From the NCBI GenBank assembly GCA_024305745.1, contig JAHRBS010000003.1:2046001-2110000 (forward strand): a stretch of 64,000 bases of DNA, written 5' to 3'. Position numbers and translations under genes: made by a program. Every line of letters starts with the position of its first letter. The stretch's first letter is position 1. Source of the stretch: Polyporus tsugae. Taxonomy: Eukaryota; Basidiomycota; Agaricomycetes; Polyporales; Polyporaceae. Of this stretch, positions 45,737 to 56,663 are shown in pieces. The notes beneath the pieces were generated by a model that did not search any database, was not told the origin of the DNA, and saw nothing but the letters and a program-made list of their open reading frames with translations.

Positions 45737-48685
45737 TCAGTTGGTAGGCATCTTCAGGCAAGTGGTGCGGAGGCCGTCCCCAGCCCACCTCGCGACCTCG
45801 ATGAGGAGCTCGCGTTTCTTGTCGACGCCTGCCGTCGAACGGAGTTCGTACAATGTGGCTGGAGAAGTACATCCGGAGATGAGATGGAAGGCAGCCCCAA
45901 GACGGAAATGTATACACCGCACTCACCGAGGTTGAACAGGAACGGTTCGGCCGTGACGATCGTCGCGGGGGATGCCCGCAGCGCACTCTCGAGCACTTCG
46001 ATTCCCTGCGACGCCACAGAAGTAGAAGCAGAAGCCCAGGGACGGACCGTGATCGTGATCAGCCTCGCGTTCCCCGCACCCCCCCCCCTCTCGCCCTGGA
46101 ACCTGCGAACATGCACTTACCTCCTTGAGCTTCCCCTGGTTGAGCAGCGCTACCCCGAGGTTGTTCACTGCGACGAAGTGGTCCGGGTCCGCCGCGAGGA
46201 CGCGCCGCAGCTCCGCCTCCGCGCGCGGCCAGTCGCCGTCAGCGGACGCGAACAGCGCCGCGTTCATCGCCTTCTGTGCGGGATCCGTGGTGGGGTCGTC
46301 CGCGACCGCGGCGAGGTGCTTCGCCGCCATCGCGACGTACCCGCCCTGGAGGTACACACGCGCGACGGCGGAGCGCAGCGCGGGCGCCGTGGCCCCGTCC
46401 TTCTGCACGCAGAGCGGCTCGAGCACGCGCGCCGCCGCCGTGAAGTCCTATTATATGCAAGTCGCAGACATAACGATTTGTCATTCGTAAGTACAGTCTC
46501 CCAGAAACTGAGACAAGCGAGGGCGCACCTTCATCTCGATCAGCTGCGACGCGATGATGAGGCACACGCGCGCCCCACGCTCGGTCCACATCGCGACGGT
46601 GGGCGCGTCGTTCCGCGCGGCCGCGGCGCGCGCTTTGCGCTTGGAGCGGGCGAGGAGCGCGGCGAGGGCGTCGAGGTAGGCCATGTGGTCGCCGGACCAG
46701 TACTTGAGCTTCGCGTGGAGGACGTCGAGCTCGAAGGGGAGCACGCGGTCGAGGAGGAACGCGCGCGTCTCGGGCGGCTCGACGGCGTGCAGAACCGTGA
46801 AGAGGTTCGTGCACTCGGCAGCGGTCTGGTTGAACAGCCGCATGCGCGCGAGCGAGGAGAGGCGGAGGTACCAAAGCTAGCGGCGTTCGGTTTCGGGTTC
46901 GGGTCAGGAAATTCGGAACACGGGCGGGAGGAGGCATGGTCATGGTCGCTGATCAGACGGTACGTCCACAGGGAAAGCTCGTACGACTCACGGAGATAAT
47001 GTACGAGACTTCTTCGGGGTCAGCCTCGACGATGCGGTCTCGAGCTTGTCTTGCAATCGCCCTCCAGCTGTTCGTCATCTGCATAATTGCGGACACACGT
47101 CAACTCATCTCTCACATCCCGGGCAAACATCCATGTATCGGACTTACGACGAGCGGATGTATCTCACCACCAGAACGCGTATGATCACCCGTCAGGTCTC
47201 GCGGCGGACGCCTCTCAGGCGGAATGTATTTCGTCAAAAGGGTACTCAACGGGTCTGTCTAATGGTACAAGAACGGTGCAACGCGAAGGAATAGTTTATC
47301 GCGCTCTTAGAATACCACCACGTGAGCAAGGAAAAGAGAGGATAGCGCACATTGGGGATCGGTAGGAACATTGTCGGGAGAGTGAGAGCAGGTAGATACA
47401 GTTCGGGCACTTCCTCTTCATCTTCGTCGTCGCTGGGTACAGCAGGAGTGGGGGGGATTGCTTTATTGACATTGGGGGTGGGAGGTGTGGCCTCGGGAGG
47501 TGCAAGCTCGATCTCCGAGGCAGCGGCCTCGACGACCAAGCCTGTCCTGGGCTCCTCCGAGGCAACAGACGCATCTTCGTCGGAAGAGTGCGCGTCTGAG
47601 TCCTCGATGAACGGGTTGGGGACCTCTGACTCGCCGACAGGTGCGGGAGGGGAGACGAGGGGATCCTCGCGTGAGATCTCCATGGAGGACGAGAGCTGAG
47701 AGTCGAGCGTTGAAGTCAACAGCTCGTCGACAGGGGCAGCTCCCTCCACGAGAACCGTGGGCACGTCACTTGACGTGGTTTCGGGCTCCTGAGCGAGCTG
47801 TAGCAGATCCGGTTGGGAAACTCCGAGGGGGTCCATTGGGAGTATGCAGGGAGAGTCAAGTATCAAATCTGGTATGGGGATGTCCCGGGGCTCGATCACA
47901 GGCGAATGTGGTAGAGGAATTTGCCAAGGCTCGACCGATATATGCACCTCGAGCACAGAGACTGAACTTGTCTCGTCCTCGGCGAGGACAAGGGTCTCGA
48001 GCGGCGCTGTGAGCGACTCGAAAGATGCGAGTGAATACTTGCGCGAGCGTGACGAGGAGGAGTCGCTCTCGTGGACGATGAGAGACTCGATTGGTGCGGT
48101 AAGGGACTGAGGAGGTGGGAAGCGTTTGGATAGTCGTGTTCGGACCCCCGAAACTGCTTGCCCTGCAAATGCGGGAAGACTGACAACCCGCCTGCGCGAC
48201 GACAACGACGAACCTGCTTCTGAGGATTGTACCACCGAGTGAGCTTCGTGGAAGGAAGCGGCGGAGGAGGAGGTGGCTTCGGAAGTGGATCGCGAATGCG
48301 ACCAGGCAGTGTTGCTGTCGTCTATGTCGCTCGCGTGCTTGACAAGGGTGGCTCCAGGGACAGAGAGTGCGACAAGAGTGTCGATGCTATGGCCGGAGCG
48401 AGGGGAGACAGGAAGAGTAACGGGATGGGGTTGGCCGGGGACGAGGTGGAGGAGGGGAGAGGAAGGATCGAGCTGGGCGCTTGGGCCGTGGTCGTGGTGT
48501 CGGTGTCCGCGAACGGACATCGAACTGATGCGTCTCCTCAGGCCACTCACAATTCGCTTGACACCCTTGAGTTGCATGTCTCGTTCAGGGGAAGGGGGTG
48601 TTTGACTTTGACTGGACAGCGGCCTCGAGGGCCGGGAGGGGGAGGAGGAGGGGGAAGTGGAGGCTCGTTTGTGAAAGGAAGGCAT
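45737..48685 (-). CDS. TRAPPC12-like trafficking protein with a long disordered N-terminus
   Basis: A TPR protein of the TRAPP complexes, which act in ER-Golgi and endosomal traffic. Seven exons (47351-48685, 47148-47258, 46992-47081, 46529-46876, 46121-46447, 45927-46005, 45737-45858) sum to 2412 nt, exactly 803 residues. Residues 1-420 are Ser/Pro/acidic and disordered. A conserved patch then spans the first splice (LPALTLPTMFLPIPN|TDPLSTLLTKYIPP), followed by NSWRAIARQARDRIVEADPEEVSYIISLWYLRLSS. The TPR region carries RLFNQTAAECTNLF, FELDVLHAKLKYWSGDHMAYLDAL, LRSAVARVYLQGGYVAMAAKHL, VNNLGVALLNQGKLKE and GIEVLESALRASP. The ATG-started C-terminal part could be mistaken for a separate gene; the in-phase splices join them. 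Confidence 0.85.
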
Positions 48686-50179
48686 TGTAGTTGGGCGGGC
48701 AGGGGGTTACTGGTACATGCGTTGCTGGTAGTAGTGCGAGCTCGAGGTATGAGCATTTTATACACGCCCCTGCTAGGCCCGCTCCCTGACGTTCGGCGCG
48801 TGTCCGGCGTGGGACTGCGGCGCGAGGCATCTGGGATGGTTATCATCCGATGGAGAGAACGTTCGGCGGATGAGCATCTTTCCGCCCTCCCATGCCGTCA
48901 TCCGGAATGCACTCACCGCTCCACGCCCCTTCCGGCTGTCATCCCATGCTCGGTCCGCACCTCAGTCCGCCCCTTCCCCGCATCGGTACAGCGTCGTCTG
49001 CCTTGCAATTGTCTGTTCTGGTCGTCAACCGAATCAACTTGAGACACAGCTCGACTCCGATGAAGGCGTGGGTCGTACTGGCAAGCGTTTCGCACAGCCT
49101 CCCGTGACACTGTCCGGATCCGTTCCAGGCACTTTGGCTAGCGTCTGCGCAGGGTACTGGACTGGTCCAACAATAATCATTTGTGTTTATCGTCGGTGCC
49201 AGACCGCACAATACCCCGCGATGTTGCGGTTTCATCCGAGGGGTACCGGTCATGAATCCAACACGCAATTCAACAAGGGTAGGTTATTTATGATGAAATA
49301 CTTACAATGACAGTACTGCTTCGACGACATCTTGGCGGAATGTAGACCATTACGTATGTTATAAACCCTACTAGGTGACCGCTCCAAGTCAGATCTGAGA
49401 GTCATTGAAGTATATTCTGCATCGTACTAGTAAGTAAAGTAAGAGTAAGCGGAAGTACTTACTAGTATGCAGACTCATGATCACCTAGTATGGACAACAC
49501 CATATGTATTAGCATGTCCGTTCGCTGCATCCTCGGAAGCTGACCTCAGAACAGTAGTAGATGATCCAAACATATTCCTCGATCGGTCGTCAGCGTCGAC
49601 ACGCACTTAGCTCCTAGCGCGTTAGCTCTTAGTGCCATTGGACCTGCGCGGCAGCATTCCATGTCCTCCGTGTCCATATATAACCAGCATCTGCTTAGAG
49701 GAGGCGCATGGCCAGCCCCTGCGTACTCCACTCCATGTGTATATATGGACACGAAGGTGGACCGAGATGAACTCTACCTCTTCGCACCTGTTCGCATTTG
49801 TCCCCATTATCCTACATCGTCCGCTAAATACAGTATCGTGGTACGAACCCTACATACTTTTACATCGCACGGGAGATCCTGTCTTCATCTGGATCGTTGG
49901 TGAGCGCGTCCCATGGCGGGGCGAGATGAAATGTCCTCAGCCGTTCTGAGTCGTAAAGTTCCACAATCAGTCGGCGCTCACAAAGCGAGAGCCGTACCAA
50001 GGAGCCAGCTACTCACCATCCAGTACACCCTTGTTCACCAATCCGCTGCCCGATGATGAGTCATCTCCCAATGTGTACCCATCCCTGCGAAGCGTCAGCA
50101 TGGATCCATTCGAGAGGGGCATCATCGGAGCGCGACTTGCCTAGATTATACACAGTCGCAAAGCCCGCCGGTCCGGATC
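48686..50179. other. Intergenic with an imperfect foldback
   Basis: Holds the TRAPPC12 promoter and then about 1 kb without a supported gene. A large imperfect palindrome lies at 49369-49490. Confidence 0.5.
49369..49490. repeat. Imperfect foldback (MITE-like)
   Basis: TACTAGGTGA at 49369-49378 is the exact inverse of TCACCTAGTA at 49481-49490. TACTAGTAAGTA at 49425-49436 is the exact inverse of TACTTACTAGTA at 49456-49467. The right arm reads as one 35-nt block; the left arm carries the same segments with short insertions between them. I see no clear target duplication. Confidence 0.6.
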
Positions 50180-52007
50180 CTAGTAGGTTGCAGGCCATCC
50201 AGCGTACTCCGGGCGACGATGCCACTGCATGCCTTGGGTCGCGAGATACCACTTGACATCCTCCGGCGGAAGTGCCTTCCAGCACACGGTACCCGTGCAC
50301 GCATCCCAGAATCTGCCAAAGCTGTGAGACGTCCCTGCCGGTCCGAGTTCTTCGTCAGCGACCTCGAAGGACACGAACCCCACGCTGGGACGTCGCTCTG
50401 ATATGAGGTCCGCGTGACGAGCAAGAACCTGGCACTTCTCGCTCTCGCCCGTGAAGGGGTGTGGCTCGGACTCCTGGTCTGAAGGACCCTCTTCGGGGGT
50501 CTCGAGGAGGGCTTCGTCGGAGATGCGAAGGATGAGATGTCGGAGCCACGGCAGGAAGTCCAAGAAGGAGTATTTCTTCTCTTCAAACGTTCTCTGACAA
50601 TCCACAGCGGTTAGCTTTTTGCCAGGTGATCGTGGAATATTTGTCGCTTCAACGCACCATCATTGTCCACGCAGGCTCGCCTGGAGCCGCATTGAAGTCG
50701 AGCGCGAGGTGACCGATCCGCAGAGCCGCCGGCAAATAGAGCAACCCTCGAAGGGCCACGTACGCTGGCTCAGAGTCCATTGCCTGATCAATATGGAGGA
50801 GCAACCGGAAAGGCGATGTCCCGCCAACGATGTAGCGCAGCCGCATCACGCCTTCGTGGGTCAAGCGTACATCGCTGACGTCCACCCGCGGCACATGGCG
50901 CATGAGCCCGAGAGCATACAGCGCATCCGTGTCGCCGCACAGGTTCTTCAAGTTCCGCCAGGAATTGTCCACGGCGACGGTCCGGTTCCGTGCGTGCTCG
51001 ACAGAGACGTCGATGTCGCAATCGCGGCATACATCCATCATGTCCAGGGTCCGAAGGTTGGGGAAGGCGTGCAGCAGCGCAGGAAGGTAGACGCCGTGGT
51101 CTATCCACCGGACGGCCAAGGTGTGGACGCGAGGGAACCGCGGTTTGTCTTTGAGCTCGTGCCACACGAGATTCCACCCGCCCAGACTGACGTGCCACAC
51201 CGTGATCTTCTCGAGCGTCGACCGGAACGCGGGGAGCCTGAGGACGTCGAACATGTCCGCAAACATGACCATGTTGTAATACCGGAAGTCCAGGTTGATC
51301 TCGACGAGCGGCGCCGTCATCGCGCGCACCACCGACAGCGTGCCCAGTCCAAGGGTGGCCGTGCGCAGGCGGCGAAGGGCCGGGAGGTTGACGAGAGCGC
51401 GCCTGAGGTCCTCGCCGCCGCGCTGCATGAGTTCCTCGGGGGAGCCGATGTCGAGGTCCTCCAGTCGCGTCGCTCCGCGGAGGACTCTGGCGAGTAGCCG
51501 AGCACCGCTAAGTTCCGTTCCTCCCTCTTCCTGTTCCTCTTCCTGGAAGTCGTTCTCCATATCGTCCGTCACGGTGTCCATATCCGTATCCGTGTCCATG
51601 CCCTCGTCACACCCCGTCTCCCACTCCAAGTTCGAGGGCGTGTCGATGCCGCTGCTACCCCAATCGTCCCGATCAAAAACGTCCGTCTCGATCGAGAGGG
51701 CGAGCTTGCGGAGGTGGGGCCCTCGGCGTTCCAGGTCCGCCAGCATGAAGCGGCAGAACGACAATAGGGCGTCGTCGTCGTCGATCTCGACGCCAGACGC
51801 GAGGATATGTTTCGCTCCGAGACAGTTCATGACCTTGCAAGTACTTGCCAACGCCACGACGTCTGACCGCTCGGGGAGCAGGTCGAATAGCGAGACGAGG
51901 ACGTCGAGGCAGAGGGACGGTTCCGGCGCAGAAGGTAAGCTGTTAGAACCGGGGGGGGGAAGATTAAAAATCATGAACGACTGGCAAGGTTGACCACTCG
52001 ACGACAT
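50180..52007 (-). CDS. F-box/LRR-like protein, basidiomycete type
   Basis: Two exons, 50658-52007 and 50180-50593, with a 64-nt intron (GTGCGT...TTGTCAG), give 587 residues in frame. The start is MSSSGQPCQSF at 52007. A degenerate F-box-like segment is at about 30-65 (CLDVLVSLFDLLPERSDVVALASTCKVMN). An acidic linker with MDTDTDMDT repeats follows. Irregular leucine-rich segments come next (ARLLARVLRGATRLEDLDIGS, LVNLPALRRLRTATLGLGT, HAFPNLRTLDMMDVC). The second exon ends in a Trp-rich tail. Not an orthologue of the gene at 11129-12701, though both follow the layout of expanded Agaricomycete F-box families. Substrate unknown. Confidence 0.65.
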
Positions 52008-53183
52008 ACTGTGGTGGTGGCATATCGATGTGGACTGTTCACGAGAGTGAGGACTTGGAGGGATGAACGCGGGCAACGTGTCCGCCCAGGTGACGCTTTT
52101 AACAGTCGCTGGCTGGCGTAGCGTCAACAACCACACGCCACTGTCGTGGAGCCCAAAGCGACTCGGGGCATACAAGTGCCCGTACTGTCGGGTGTATCGG
52201 GGAATGGAGCGCCATTCACTTTGACTGGAAATAGGCGTGAACAACTTCTGCAAACAGCAGTCGTCCTATACCTAAAGTGGATACGTCCTGAGGCATCGAA
52301 GCGTCAATTTCATCGCAGAAGACTTTTTGCGGGAGTGTGGTGGTGACGGGTCTTTACCTTCCGGGACAACAAATGATACCTCTTGGCCAATGCTGGTGAC
52401 ATGGGTTTTGGGGGGTTTGGATCAGCTCGGAAGAAACCTTCAATGGCACTGCCAGCGGCAGACAACGGTCAACTTCAAGAAGGTCGGCCAGACCATAGCA
52501 TTCATGGAGACCTCTCGAGGTCTATATCCAATTGGGTCGTCCGTCCATTTGAAAGGGGCCAAGCTTCATAGAGGTTCGTCCAGCTGGGAGTCAGAACAGA
52601 ACTCGGTGCGCATGCCCGGAACTCTTTGAAGTTGGCTAGATTATTTGAGGTCAGCCTGAGCGTGGGTTGCCAACTTGCATCATGGCAGTGGCGCTGCTCT
52701 CGGGCCGGTTGCCCGTGGTTACCTCTCAAGTTCAACTTCCAAACCTTACGTTGCTGTTCAAAGCTCCCGAATATAATTACGATCCAGCTTTTGTATCGGG
52801 CACCACAATACACACCGTCTCAACCAAATACACCCATTTTGTGTCTCTCTATTATCTTTACAGCGGCGCCTAAGCCTATTATGAGGGGGGAGACCGCCGT
52901 TCGAGAGTCAGCAGAAATCCGTGAACATGAAGCGGGGCTATTGGTGACACAGGATAAGGATAATACAACGAGAGGGAGGTAGGAATGGGCAGAGAGACGA
53001 TAGTAGAAACGAACAGTGAGAGATTGATACACGCATATCAGTGCTGCGGACGGTATCGCAGGGTAGCAAGTGATAGTGGTACACGGACATTAAGTATACC
53101 GTTTCTGAAGCATACTTTGAGCAAGATCGACGTCGCGGAAAACAAATGGGAAACCGTGTAGAAGGACACACCACCAGAGGCAA
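52008..53183. other. Interval without a supported gene
   Basis: Short ORFs only. A plus-strand stretch of 118 codons at 52626-52982 looks fortuitous. Confidence 0.4.
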
Positions 53184-54113
53184 CTAGACGTTCCCCGCAG
53201 CAATGAAAGAGAACCGCCGTTTGCGCGTGCCGGACTCCATGTCGTCCACCGTCCCTGCGAACCCATCGCGAGACGGAGACGACACGCCCATAGACGCGAA
53301 GACATCTGGCTCAAAGTAGGCCATAGTCGACTCGACCGAGGCCACCGTCGAGTCGTACACCCACGAGAGTCTGGAATTCTGCTCGTCAGCGGCGCCCTCA
53401 ACCACCGAGAGCTTCCTCCCCACGATCCTCTTCTTCACCGCCCGAGCGTCGGACTCGTCCTCCAATGGCGGGTTGGACATACGGCCGAGCGTCCACGACG
53501 AGTCCGAGGACGAAAACATCGAATTCGTCTCCGACGTCCCCGTCGGCGAGGAAGGCAAATCCACGAACGACTCCCCGTCTGCCCCGTCCGAAAGACCAGC
53601 GAAGGAGAACGCCACCGACGGCCGCCGAGCGCGCGGGAGGAGCTCGGTAGAAAGGGACTGGTAGTTGTCGCGCGAGGTGCGCACGACGTCGTCGACCATC
53701 TTCGCGAAGTCCTTGATCGAGTACAGCTTGTGGATCATGAGCCGGAACGTGAACTGGAACGCCTCGTCCTCCTCTGGCGTCAGCGCGCCGTCTCGCTGTG
53801 CTTCGTCTCCCCGGATGAGCGACATGGCGCGGTGGAGGCCTTCGACGGTTGGCTGGAACTTGAAGGAGTCGATGGAGTCGATAGACTGGATGGAGGCATT
53901 GGGGTCTTGGATGTCGCCCGAACCGTCTGCGTCCGCGGCGCGAATGGAATCATGCGGGAGGTTGGAAGGCGTATAGGCAGGCTTGCCGGAGATACAAAGC
54001 TCTTTCGCAAGGGTATGATAGTCGCCTGCAGCGAGGCGGTCGAAGAAGTCGCGGAGCTGTTCGGTGGCTAGGCTGCCAGAAGTGGGGGAAACGTGAGTTG
54101 TCGTGCCAGTCAT
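53184..54113 (-). CDS. Uncharacterised Ser/Asp-rich protein
   Basis: An intronless ORF of 309 residues. The start is the ATG at 54111-54113 (MTGTTTHVSPTSG); the frame further upstream begins only with a TTG. The N-terminal part has a helical segment (ATEQLRDFFDRLAAGDYHTLAKELC). A predicted helical core is at about 85-155 (VEGLHRAMSLIRGDEAQ, DEAFQFTFRLMIHKLYSIKDFAKMVDDVV). The second half is acidic and Ser-rich and ends RKRRFSFIAAGNV, a basic patch that may be a phosphorylation site. I recognise no family. Codon use matches the neighbours. Confidence 0.6.
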   Translation of the reverse strand: MTGTTTHVSPTSGSLATEQLRDFFDRLAAGDYHTLAKELCISGKPAYTPSNLPHDSIRAADADGSGDIQDPNASIQSIDSIDSFKFQPTVEGLHRAMSLIRGDEAQRDGALTPEEDEAFQFTFRLMIHKLYSIKDFAKMVDDVVRTSRDNYQSLSTELLPRARRPSVAFSFAGLSDGADGESFVDLPSSPTGTSETNSMFSSSDSSWTLGRMSNPPLEDESDARAVKKRIVGRKLSVVEGAADEQNSRLSWVYDSTVASVESTMAYFEPDVFASMGVSSPSRDGFAGTVDDMESGTRKRRFSFIAAGNV

Positions 54114-55076
54114 AATCACAGAGTCGTTCAAAAACGCGTGGAGGCAGGTGTCGCTGGAGTTAAAGGAAGAATATGGGTTACTAGGGTGGCACGGGGGACG
54201 CGTCCGGGGCGGCCGTGGTCGTGGTAGGGGTCGGAGGGGTATATACGGTGGTTGGGAGTCAAGCGAGACGCCGGGGTGCCTTTGCAGAGCAAAGCGTCAG
54301 TGACCGCCATTGTTCACCCAACTTCAGCTCATTCAATAATCAACTCACTAGGGCCAGACACGAGGCTTTATGGACCGCCTTTATCCCCACCTCATTCATA
54401 TCATGCCACCATCGCCTTGCTTAGGAGCCGTTTGGGCTGCTTGTTTACACCACTTACCGTATCGCACAGGCGGACGGGACTGGCCTGCATCCCGTTCGGG
54501 AGCAGAATAATTCCACTCCAGAAACGCGCGCAAAATACGGCATCTTAACGACAAGCCGTACACAGCATTCAACGGTGTCGATCCAGAACATGTGGCCGGG
54601 GATCACCTGTCCCCTGCCCAGCTTGACATGACGATCGCTGAGAATGGATGTACGCGACTCAATTTCAGTACGTTACTTGTACTGTTCCATTGGAAGACTT
54701 ACTCTTACGCTTCGTCATTACGTTTTGGAAGTCTTCATCGAGATCCCTATAATCCGTCGTTCCGGTTAATCGTAATGGGGAATTCAAACCGTGGCTACGA
54801 AGTCTTCAACTTGTCCACTTCTTACCATGCCTCTGTCCCTCTCAGTAGATATGTGCCACAGGAAATTTTGGATGGTACAACACACCAGCACTAAACCCAA
54901 TTGGTATGCATTGCCAGATTTCGGAAATAAAAGACGATAGAGCTACAAGAGATGCCGCATTGCCGGTGAAACCGAAGCGCGAAAGCGAGCACAGGCATGG
55001 CCAAAGGGAGCATTTGAGTGGGGGAGAAGCTACAGAGAATGCGAGGGTCCAGCCATATGCCAAATCCCGCGCCATA
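54114..55076. other. Interval without a supported gene
   Basis: Short unconvincing ORFs. Probably flanking sequence of the two neighbouring genes. Confidence 0.4.
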
Positions 55077-56218
55077 TCATGACAGCGGCGTGAGTGGCGT
55101 GCGGTCTGTGGGGGTAACCCGGAAGCTGGACTTGTCCTGCATCGAGTCTAGGCACAACGTAAGCACCAAAGACACTAGCCGCTGAGGAGACAGACATACC
55201 GTTGTTGGATTTGTACTCCATGATAGTCGTCGGAGAGAGGTTCAGTACTCTCCGGATCGTCTCCCTGCAGCGGAAGCACATGCAGTCAGCCCTCGGTTGC
55301 GTCGTTACTGTGCCTTCGACGGTACACGCACTTGATCTTTTCCTTCGACTTCGGGCTGTCGTGTCGGTTCCACAAGGATATGATGTCCTCGTTCTGCCGT
55401 ACGCTAATAGTACACCCACATATTTCGGGCCACTCGCCTAGAGGCACGCCCTCGGAGCCCCCGTTCGCCTGCGGGCCGTCCGCTTCCCCCGATACTACGA
55501 CGCCATGGAACTGGTCCCCAATCACCGCGAGGATGAGATCTTCCCAGAGACGGTCCGCGACGCCCTTGCGGAGACGGATGATCCACTTGCCGCCAGACAG
55601 GTTCAGTGGATCCTCCCAGACGGGCCGGCGCACGCCCGAGTGGAAGAGGAGGTAGTCGGTAGTGGGGAGGAGGGACGAGGGTGGATGGACGTGTGTCCAG
55701 AGGGACCAGAAAGATTCCACCTTCACCCCACAAGGTAAAGAAGTGAGAACGACAAAAATGGAGTCGAGCATTCGCGGACACTCACGGAGCTGAACGCGGA
55801 AATCTTCTTGATGCCCTCTTCATAGTTTGTGATTTTATTGCCCGGTGCGCGCTGCTGGCGGAACCAGAACACCCAGCTAAACCCACCCAAGCACGGGCAT
55901 GCGAAGAAGAGGACGTCAGGGACCGGCAACGCGGGGAGATGTTAGCATACGAACATACGTATTTCGGAGGGGATGCACGGAGGCGGTGCCGTTGGAGGCA
56001 CCGTTCCCAGTGGATTTATCCTTTCCTTGCGCCTTCTCGTCTGCCGACGAGGTGGAGACAAAGGTGGAGAAGTGCTTGGAAGATGGGACGCGCGGACGAG
56101 GCGCGCCAGGGGGGGCGGCCGAGGCCGGAGTCTGAGCCGTCGCGGTCGCTGTTTGAGAAGTTGCGTTGGAATTGGCGAGGAAGCGGGATTGGGAGTGGTT
56201 GGAAAAGTATCCGGCCAT
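55077..56218 (-). CDS. eIF4E-family cap-binding protein, 4EHP/eIF4E2-like
   Basis: Binds the mRNA 5' cap; 4EHP-type members usually repress translation. The start is MAGYFSNHSQSRF at 56218. The N-terminal about 80 residues are Ala/Ser/Thr-rich. After a splice at HPLRNT|WVFWFRQ, the cap domain continues with NYEEGIKKISAFSSVE, FWSLWTHV, RPVWEDPLNLSGGKWIIRLRKGVADRLWEDLILAVIGDQF, ICGCTISVRQNEDIISLWN, IRRVLNLSPTTIMEYKSNN. GGKWIIRLRKG and NLSPTTIMEYK are closest to eIF4E2. The first cap-contacting Trp (W43 equivalent) is retained, while the W56 equivalent is Tyr (TNYEEG). Several introns of about 55-60 nt. The last short exon ends at the TGA 55077. Confidence 0.88.
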
Positions 56219-56663
56219 GAAGCAAATTCAACAGCGACCGCGCGAGCGACTAAGATTTGGACGAGACTGGGGCGTCGAGGGCAAGTGTAGGGATACGACA
56301 GCGGACAGCGTACAATAGGCAATAAAAAGGGCAGATAATGTGCAGCTCAGGCGGTAGATGTTGATGCGAGAGACGAGGAGGGCAAGGCGAGCGAGTTGTG
56401 GGATGGGTGTGAGATGAGCGTCGTTGGTGGACTGCAGCGGCAAAGGCTGGGGCAAATCTCGCGCGGGGCGGCAAAGGCAAAGGCAATCAGCGCGGCCCGT
56501 AGCCGCTCCTCAACACCTTGACCCTGGCCTCTCCGACGTCCTCCGCCGTTCTCCTCCACTCCCTCTTTGGCCCGTCCCCTCGTCCCATTGCTCTTCATCG
56601 CCCGTTGAGCGTACTCTGCTGTTCATGTCCGCACCCACCGTGTAATCTCCGCACGCTTACCTG
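56219..56663. promoter_or_regulatory. Shared divergent promoter of eIF4E2-like and KEI1 genes
   Basis: 445 bp between divergent starts. It contains CT-rich tracts before the KEI1 start. No specific site assigned. Confidence 0.4.

Noticed and set aside
45623..46999. 458-codon plus-strand ORF
   Set aside because: Antisense to TRAPPC12, Arg-rich shadow of a GC-rich gene.
50619..51497. 292-codon plus-strand ORF
   Set aside because: Antisense to the F-box/LRR gene; shadow.
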